From assembly GCA_019155205.2 (NCBI GenBank), contig JAHNZQ020003150.1, positions 693,783-705,251 of the forward strand: a stretch of DNA of 11,469 nt. The letters are read 5' to 3'. The position numbers were made by a program, and so were the translations under genes. The stretch comes from Gracilaria vermiculophylla (lineage: Eukaryota > Rhodophyta > Florideophyceae > Gracilariales > Gracilariaceae). The notes under the pieces were generated by a model. That model saw nothing but the letters and a program-made list of their open reading frames with translations, made no database searches and had not been told where the DNA came from. Below are positions 7,021-11,469 of the stretch, piece after piece (position 1 is the first letter of the stretch; each line of letters begins with the position of its first letter).

Positions 7021-7778
7021 ACTTTCATCGGAAATGACGATGGTGGGAGCCTCTTATTTCCACGGTTGTCTGAGGTCTTTGATGGTGGTTAATTCTCCGG
7101 TTTGGTCTTTGAGCCGGTGTTTGTGCTGCCGCCTCCGGCTTCGGATTGACGGCCACTGGGATTCCCGTTGTCGAGTTTCTCGAAAGTTTCCAAAAGGTCC
7201 AAGGCATGCATGAGCAAAATCTTTAAGTCCTCTTTCATATGCCTTGTTGAGAACGGGATTTCTTGATCAAATCTGGTCTTGAGTTGGTCGGGCTATAAGA
7301 CCGACAGAATGTGATGCACGGCTGCTGTTTGGTTGGTTTTGGCAGCCCACGCCATTCCATGTTGACGCAAGAGTGACTTGTAGTCGATGAAGAGCAAGTT
7401 CATCCGACCGGTAGCGGAGTTGACATTCATGTCCATGCGCACATATTTAAGATCCATGGAGCTTAAGTCCGACTCGGTCATGACCGTTGTGGAGTCGATG
7501 GCCTCCTTCTCGAGGAAGGCGCGTAGCTTGTTGTCCGAAAGGTATGCAATGTCCAAGCAGTCGTTGATCATCCCAATTTCCATGGCGGATTCGAGTTGTT
7601 CGGCGTCCACATAGTACACGAGACCCACGGGACGAATTGGCTCAAGACTCGTGGACGCTTCTTAAACCAGCTGTGCCGCACGCGACTTGAGATCACAGTA
7701 GTACGCATCGTATGCGCGCAAGAATATACGGATAGACCCAGCCTTTAGACGGGCCAAAAAAGGCTGCGGCGTAGCCAT
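6661..7778 (-). pseudogene. gag remnant of the gypsy element
   Basis: The likely start is the ATG at 7778-7776, giving MATPQPFLARLKAG and then RIFLRAYDAYYCDLKSRAAQ. A long open stretch, VGLVYYVDAEQLESAM through DLKYVRMDMNVNSATG (about 7628-7296), matches the capsid part of gypsy Gag as I remember it in oomycete elements. After a TAG come RPD-type capsid C-terminal sequence, DLLETFEKLDNG, and a low-complexity Gly/Ser/Thr/Asn stretch, then the zinc-knuckle-like WYC of the 180-bp repeat units. Gag forms the virus-like particle and binds RNA. In-frame stops are TAA 7664-7662, TAG 7295-7293 and TAA 7091-7089. All are single codons in an otherwise continuous frame. Confidence 0.8.
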
Positions 7779-7943
7779 ACTGACTTTTTCCACTTTCGCC
7801 GTTCCAGTGATGCCTCGGCTAGTTCGCATAGACGTGAAGGATGACGATTTGGCTTCTATTATGACCTTTGGAAGTTCCGACGGCTTCGAATATCTTTACA
7901 GATCTTGCTTATTTCAGCCGCTCGGGTGCGGAGTAGTGATCAC
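7779..7943 (-). other. 5' leader between LTR and gag, no clear primer site
   Basis: This is the untranslated leader of the gypsy element. Right after the 5' LTR the minus strand reads GTGATCACTACTCCGCACCC. It does not begin with TGG, so I cannot match it to the 3' end of a common tRNA. Either the site has decayed, or this lineage primes in another way, as some chromoviruses do by self-priming. Confidence 0.55.
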
Positions 7944-8234
7944 TGTGGTCGCCCGGGGTTGGACGGATGCGCGTTCGGACTTTGGGCTCGGCGGGACGAA
8001 AGCGAAACAGCGGGGGTTGAATGAAGTTTACGAAAACCGCGGTGAGTCGGCTTGTTGTGGGTGATCAGGTGAGTTTGATACCACGGGGAAACGTGGGGCA
8101 TCGAGGCGCCGGCGGTCGACATAGAAACTAAAGCCTGCAACACTGGCCCCTCTCTGGACAGGTTGTCCACTATTGCGCGGTGGCGTAGAAAACATCTTCG
8201 ACGACGGTACCGCATGTACAGTGACGGTACCACA
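7944..8234 (-). repeat. 5' LTR of the gypsy element
   Basis: It is 291 bp long, runs on the plus strand from TGTGGTCGCC to GGTACCACA, and is flanked on the outside by TGCAG (8235-8239). Its ends form a perfect 6-bp inverted repeat, TGTGGT/ACCACA. On the minus strand it lies upstream of gag and would supply the promoter. An initiator-like TTCATTCAA is at about 8017-8025. The overall match to 1168-1458 is gap-free. Confidence 0.94.
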
Positions 8235-8239
8235 TGCAG
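8235..8239. repeat. Target site duplication TGCAG (right copy)
   Basis: TGCAG directly follows the outer end of the 5' LTR and matches 1163-1167 exactly. Confidence 0.93.
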
Positions 8240-8562
8240 TCGCGATACTCAACTCTGCGTTGAAAATAAATAATCGCAAGAGCGAGGCTTTCGGCTCACC
8301 AGAGGCTTTCAGAAAATCCGTTGTGGAAACGCTGCGGCCCTCCGCGTTGTAAACACGGACAAATTCACATCTTAATCATCTGAACTGCTTCAACCATTAC
8401 GAACAAAACACGTTAATAGTTTATTCCAAAACTCCGAAGCAGCTTCCCCGCTGGCGCGCAAGTCAAAACATTTAAAGCTTTCGGTACCATGATCCTCTGC
8501 AAACCTGCAGCATCAGTGTGGAACAAACTCAGTATGGCTCCTTCACGAAACGAGCTTTGCTA
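8240..8562. other. Spacer between the gypsy and piggyBac elements
   Basis: I see no gene in these 323 bp. A plus-strand frame (VAILNSALK through ETLRPSAL, stop near 8352) would join a frame on the left flank if the gypsy element were removed, giving about 54 open codons. That is short enough to be chance, and I recognise nothing in it. Confidence 0.55.
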
Positions 8563-8620
8563 CTAGTGTCTATTGTACTGACGTCCTCATATGAGGCCAA
8601 AAGGTCTCATATGAGGTCAA
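8563..8620 (+). repeat. Left terminal/subterminal repeat of the piggyBac element
   Basis: CTAGTGTCTAT is followed, after 11 unmatched bases, by two palindromes 20 bp apart: CCTCATATGAGG (8585-8596) and TCTCATATGAGG (8605-8616). The second is perfect only in its inner 10 bp. The order and content mirror the right end (11394-11457). Paired palindromes at both ends would suit binding of a transposase dimer, though this is inference. Confidence 0.85.
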
Positions 8621-8654
8621 TCTTAAACTAAAAATTTCGCAACTTTTTTTTTTC

Positions 8655-8663
8655 GTCATTCCC
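8655..8663 (+). promoter_or_regulatory. Possible oomycete initiator upstream of the transposase
   Basis: GTCATTCCC resembles the oomycete initiator core (YTCATTYY), in which transcription starts at or next to TCATT. It follows a 13-base T-run and lies about 130 nt before the first candidate ATG at 8792. No TATA box is evident. This is a short motif and may be chance. Confidence 0.3.
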
Positions 8664-8873
8664 TACCGGTCCATATGAATAGGTCCGTGTATGGATATAG
8701 AAGAGCAGCGAAGTCAAACTTGTAAAGAATTGCAAAAGCACTTGACCCTACAAGCGAAAACATATCCACCTCCAGAATCCAGACCTCAAAAATGACCCAC
8801 CCAACTGATGCACGTCTCATTCCCAAAAATGACGTTCACTGTCATGCATCACTGGTTACGTCAGCCAGTGAGT

Positions 8874-8917
8874 GTAAGCGACTGCTTGGATCTGCCTGGA
8901 AGACTAAAAACTTTCAG
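8874..8917 (+). other. Candidate intron in the transposase 5' end
   Basis: GTAAGC at 8874 and a CTAA plus pyrimidine stretch ending TTTCAG at 8917 look like a donor, branch point and acceptor. Splicing out these 44 nt would join ATG 8792 (82 nt, phase 1) in frame to the transposase at 8918 and remove the TAA at 8905. The length is at the short limit for oomycete introns, and I do not recognise the peptide it would add. Confidence 0.35.
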
Positions 8918-10875
8918 GCACGGTTATTGAAGTCATTGTGTCCGAACTCAATGGCCGTCGTCAGAGGTCTGTCACGGCGGATTGGAATATCCAGGATCGT
9001 GTCAAGCGCGTGACGATGAAACTTGTCAATGTCAAGGCGGGAACCACTCCTGGATTGACAGAAGTCAATTTGGACGAAAATAATGAATGGATGCCGATTC
9101 AAGCGATAGACGAAGTTGACACAGCTGTAGTCACCCTGAGTATCGTTACACCCAGGGAGAATGAGAGCATCGAGATTGAAGGAGATTCGACCTCTCACGG
9201 ACGCACATGGAAACTTGAGAATGTTTCCTACCCGCTGAATGGCCCGGTACCACCGAAGACTTGGAAGGTGATTGGCCAAGCAGGCGATGTGCTCACTCAT
9301 GGAAATGCCCCGCGAGATTTTTCTCCGTATGATTTCTTCATGTACACATTCCCTCTCATGCACCTTTCCGTCATTGTCAGACTGACGAACAGCAAGCTTG
9401 AAGAATCAGGATGTTGAAGTGTCACAAGAGGAGAAATTCTAAAGTTTTTCGGGGTGTTGGTCATGATGACAAAGTTCAAAGTTGGAAACAGAAGAGACTG
9501 GTGGAGAACAACACCTCTGACAAAGTATGGACACGTCGCAAACTTCGGACGTTTCATGTCACGTGGAAGATTTGACACAATTGTAAGTGCGATAAGGTTC
9601 AGCTCACTATCAGAGTGCTCTGACGAACTCGAGGCTCCGTCCAGATGGTCAGTTGTCAATGGCTTCGTTGATGCCATCAATCAGCACCGGGCAATAAATG
9701 TCACTCCATCAGAACATATATGTGTTGACGAGAGCATGTCTCGCTGGTATGGACTTGGCGGGCACTGGATTGACATCGGACTGCCTCACTACGTGGCTTT
9801 AGATCGCAAACCTGAAAATGGATGCGAAATTCGAACTGCGGCCTGTGGACAAAGCGGTATGATGTTGAGGCTTGAAATCGTTGGCGGAGCAGTTAACTCT
9901 CATGGTCTTGCTTTTGAAGATGAATTTAGTGCATCAGCAGCAGCTACCCTGCGTCTTGTGAAACCCTGGCTGCGAACGGACAGAGTTGTGTGTGGGGATT
10001 CTTGGTTTGCATCGGTGTCAACTGCTCAAGCTTTGATGCGATACAAGACACGTTTTATTGGCGTTGTGAAGGGTGGCACACTTCAGTTTCCAATGGTTTA
10101 CTTGTCTGCAGTAGAGTTGACTTCTCGCGGTGACCATGTCAGTATGGTAAGCCACAGAGATGGAGATTGCATGGAGTTGCTGGCTCTACTCTGGATGTAC
10201 CGCCAGAGAAGATATTTTATTAGCTCGTGCTCAGTGACATGTTCCGCTGAGTCCATCGAGCGAACTAGGTGGAGAAAGGAAGACAACGCAACGAAGAAGG
10301 TACAGTTTCATGTGGATATCCCTCAAGTTGCTGAAACCTACTACAAGACCTGTGGCCAAATCGATAGACACAATAAGAACAGGCAAAATTCACTTGATTT
10401 GGAGAAGAATTTTGAAGTGAAGACTTGGTCGCTCAGAGTGAACACTACCCTATTGTCTGTTTGTATCGTTGACGCTTGGCTGCTTTACAAACATTCGATT
10501 GGTCCTCGTAGTTCAATGAAACAAGCTATCTTTTACGAGAAGCTTTCCGCTGGGCTTATTGACAACACATTTGACTGCGTTGGAGTGAGGAGAGCCAATG
10601 TTGACCAACCGAGAGACGAGCGCATTCAGGAAGGTGTCAATGGAATCGGTCTTCATTTAGTCCCTACCAATAAGAAGCGCAAATTGGGAAACGGTTCAGC
10701 CTCCAATGCTACATACCAAGGACGTTGTCGTATCTGCAAAGATTCAAAGTCAAAGTTTGGTTGCTCAGGTTGTCGGGACGAGCGTGTTGACAATATGTAT
10801 GTCTGTCACCCAGACACAGGTCGTCATTGCTATCGTGACCATCTGCGATTTAGGAACGACATCTCGGACTTCTGA
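8908..10875 (+). pseudogene. piggyBac family transposase, interrupted by one TGA
   Basis: A single frame runs from 8908 to 10875 with only TGA 9415-9417 in the way. The N-terminal part (8908-9414) contains ELNGRRQRSVTADW, WKVIGQAGDVLTHG and the SPYDFFMYTFPLMHLSVIV block that opens the piggyBac domain. After the TGA the frame goes on with SVTRGEILKFFGVLVMMTKF. Numbering from the Met at 9454, the catalytic Asp residues appear to be D92 (CVDESM), D182 (CGDSWFAS) and D304 (GQIDRHNKNRQ). A basic NKKRK (406-410) may be a nuclear signal. The C-terminal Cys/His zinc domain has CRIC (425-428), CSGC (437-440), CH (451-452), HC (458-459) and H463. It would cut out and reinsert the element. The upstream start is unclear: TAA at 8905 closes the frame, and an intron at 8874-8917 could link it to ATG 8792. 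Confidence 0.88.
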
Positions 10876-10947
10876 AGGCGTCAAAGTCTGTCTCTACGCA
10901 TCTGCGTGCCATCTGACAATTTTAATGTCAGTTTAGTTCGCATATAA

Positions 10948-10953
10948 AATAAA
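10948..10953 (+). terminator. Polyadenylation signal after the transposase
   Basis: AATAAA lies 72 nt after the transposase stop codon (10873-10875), within TATAAAATAAAAG. The position and strand fit the 3' end of the transposase transcript. Confidence 0.5.
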
Positions 10954-11147
10954 AGTTGAACGGTGCCCCCTACCAGATAACCTGCGTCATCAGACATGCA
11001 TTATTGCTACTAATCTATTTCGTAATTCCCCTTTATAAGATGTCACCGTATTCTTTCTTATGTTTAAGTGGGCGTCAAAAGACGTACTAGAGACAGTAGT
11101 TTGTCGAACTGGTCGAGTTCCAGTTAAGGAATTTTCGAGTTTCCGGT

Positions 11148-11221
11148 GGAACCTCAGCGGTGTTGAACCTGCGCATCTATCGCATCGCAAAGCAGCAGCC
11201 TAACCAGTAGACCACGCTCGC
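11148..11221 (-). repeat. tRNA-Glu-like sequence (SINE head or tRNA relic)
   Basis: On the minus strand GTGGTCTACTGGTTAGG (11215-11199) differs at one base from the A-box/D-arm region of a eukaryotic tRNA-Glu as I remember it. GGTTCAACACC (11169-11159) is a close B box, with one mismatch to GGTTCRANTCC. The spacing gives a tRNA-sized body of about 74 nt. The acceptor and T stems do not pair properly, so it is not a working tRNA. It could be the head of a SINE inserted in the transposon, or a relic captured by it. I see no clear SINE tail or duplicated ends. Confidence 0.6.
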
Positions 11222-11392
11222 TCGCTGATGTTAAAGTAGCTCTACGTTGTATAGAAAGTCTAGACGTTAAGAGGAAGCAGATGATCCGGACGAAGGAGCA
11301 CAAGTCCGTTACAACTGTAGTGTATTTTGAGTTATATAGCCGAGCCAAGTAGAAAAAAATCCTAAAATTTACCGTTACCTGTCTCATTCCAG

Positions 11393-11457
11393 CTTGGCCT
11401 CATATGAGGCCAAGTCCGACCTCATATGAGGACAGAGGCCTGGAAGATAGACACTAG
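11393..11457 (-). repeat. Right terminal/subterminal repeat of the piggyBac element
   Basis: Two CCTCATATGAGG palindromes lie at 11398-11409 and 11420-11431, 22 bp apart. The inner one extends to a perfect 22-bp palindrome at 11393-11414. ATAGACA (11447-11453) and CTAG (11454-11457) follow. Read on the minus strand, the order CTAG-TGTCTAT-palindrome-palindrome is that of the left end, with a spacer about 4 bp longer. Confidence 0.85.
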
Positions 11458-11469
11458 AGTGCTGTGGGT

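Larger units (their letters stand above)
1168..8234 (-). mobile_element. Ty3/gypsy chromovirus-type LTR retrotransposon, defective
   Basis: A 7,067-bp element transcribed on the minus strand. The 5' LTR is 7944-8234 and the 3' LTR is 1168-1458, each 291 bp, flanked by perfect TGCAG duplications. Reading 5' to 3' on the minus strand come gag (7778 down to about 6661), a linker, protease (about 6000-5520), reverse transcriptase (about 5430-3467, interrupted), RNase H (about 3420-2990), integrase (about 2830-1700) and a chromodomain ending at 1469. This gag-PR-RT-RH-IN order defines Ty3/gypsy, and the C-terminal chromodomain points to a chromovirus-type lineage. Many stops, several frameshifts and lost catalytic residues make it non-autonomous. 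It carries two nested insertions, at 3467-4051 and 4133-4443. The LTRs differ at about 42 of 291 sites (hand count, no gaps), so the insertion is old. Confidence 0.95.
10876..11393. other. 3' noncoding part of the piggyBac element
   Basis: No protein is recognisable on either strand. It holds the polyadenylation signal near its start and a tRNA-like sequence on the minus strand at about 11148-11221. The rest shows nothing I can name. Confidence 0.6.
8563..11457 (+). mobile_element. piggyBac-like DNA transposon
   Basis: The element is bounded on the left by CTAG-TGTCTAT (8563-8573) and on the right by the exact inverse, ATAGACA-CTAG (11447-11457). Inside each end are two copies of a 12-bp palindrome. 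Between them lies a piggyBac-family (DDE_Tnp_1_7) transposase read on the plus strand, followed by a polyadenylation signal. If CTAG is the target duplication, the element proper is 8567-11453 (2,887 bp). CTAG is a 4-bp palindrome like the TTAA used by classical piggyBac, and no TTAA lies at either end. Only 12 bp beyond the right end are in the window, so flanking similarity cannot be tested further. Apart from one nonsense codon, the element looks little decayed. Confidence 0.82.

Noticed and set aside
1105..8352. About 54 open codons across the gypsy insertion site if the element is removed
   Set aside because: It is too short to stand out from chance, and no domain is visible in it.
8623..8626. 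TTAA near the left end as the piggyBac target duplication
   Set aside because: It lies inside the palindrome pair, with no matching TTAA at the corresponding place on the right.
9454..10875. Plus-strand open frame from ATG 9454 as a complete 473-residue transposase
   Set aside because: The same frame holds piggyBac sequence both in the 12 codons before 9454 and before the TGA at 9415, so the ATG is internal and the frame is the 3' part of a longer, interrupted gene.
11148..11221. A functional tRNA-Glu gene
   Set aside because: The acceptor and T stems do not pair, so only a relic or SINE head is supported.

Overview
The window is transposon-rich, non-coding-looking eukaryotic DNA. The retroelement protein remnants (a gypsy polyprotein with a chromodomain) and the piggyBac transposase fit what I remember of oomycete genomes such as Phytophthora, so an oomycete is my best inference; no host gene confirms it. 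I see no intact host gene, CRISPR array or operon.

Layout. (1) 1-1162: flanking DNA with nothing recognised. (2) 1168-8234: an old, complete but dead Ty3/gypsy LTR retrotransposon on the minus strand, with two 291-bp LTRs (about 86% identical by hand count), a perfect 5-bp target duplication TGCAG on both sides, and recognisable gag, protease, reverse transcriptase, RNase H, integrase and chromodomain remnants, all broken by stops and frameshifts. Two younger elements are nested in its reverse transcriptase: a 585-bp solo LTR (3467-4051) and a 311-bp miniature element (4133-4443) with 80-bp terminal direct repeats, TG/CA ends, a 5-bp target duplication and a purine tract, which looks like a TRIM (terminal-repeat retrotransposon in miniature). 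The second carries tRNA-like A- and B-box sequences. Its gag region holds an exact-period 180-bp tandem duplication. (3) 8240-8562: short spacer. (4) 8563-11457: a piggyBac-like DNA transposon on the plus strand. Its transposase is nearly full length, with all three catalytic aspartates and a C-terminal cysteine/histidine zinc domain, but one in-frame TGA interrupts it. Both ends carry paired 12-bp palindromes and end in TGTCTAT next to CTAG, instead of the usual TTAA. A tRNA-Glu-like sequence lies on the minus strand near its right end.

History read from the sequence: the gypsy element inserted at TGCAG; the solo LTR and the miniature element later inserted in its RT. Removing each insert with one copy of its target duplication puts the flanking RT sequence back together. 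The piggyBac element lies outside the gypsy element and shows little decay (essentially one nonsense codon), so it is probably the youngest large element here. The most interesting items are the miniature LTR element with Pol III-like boxes and the CTAG/palindrome ends of the piggyBac element.
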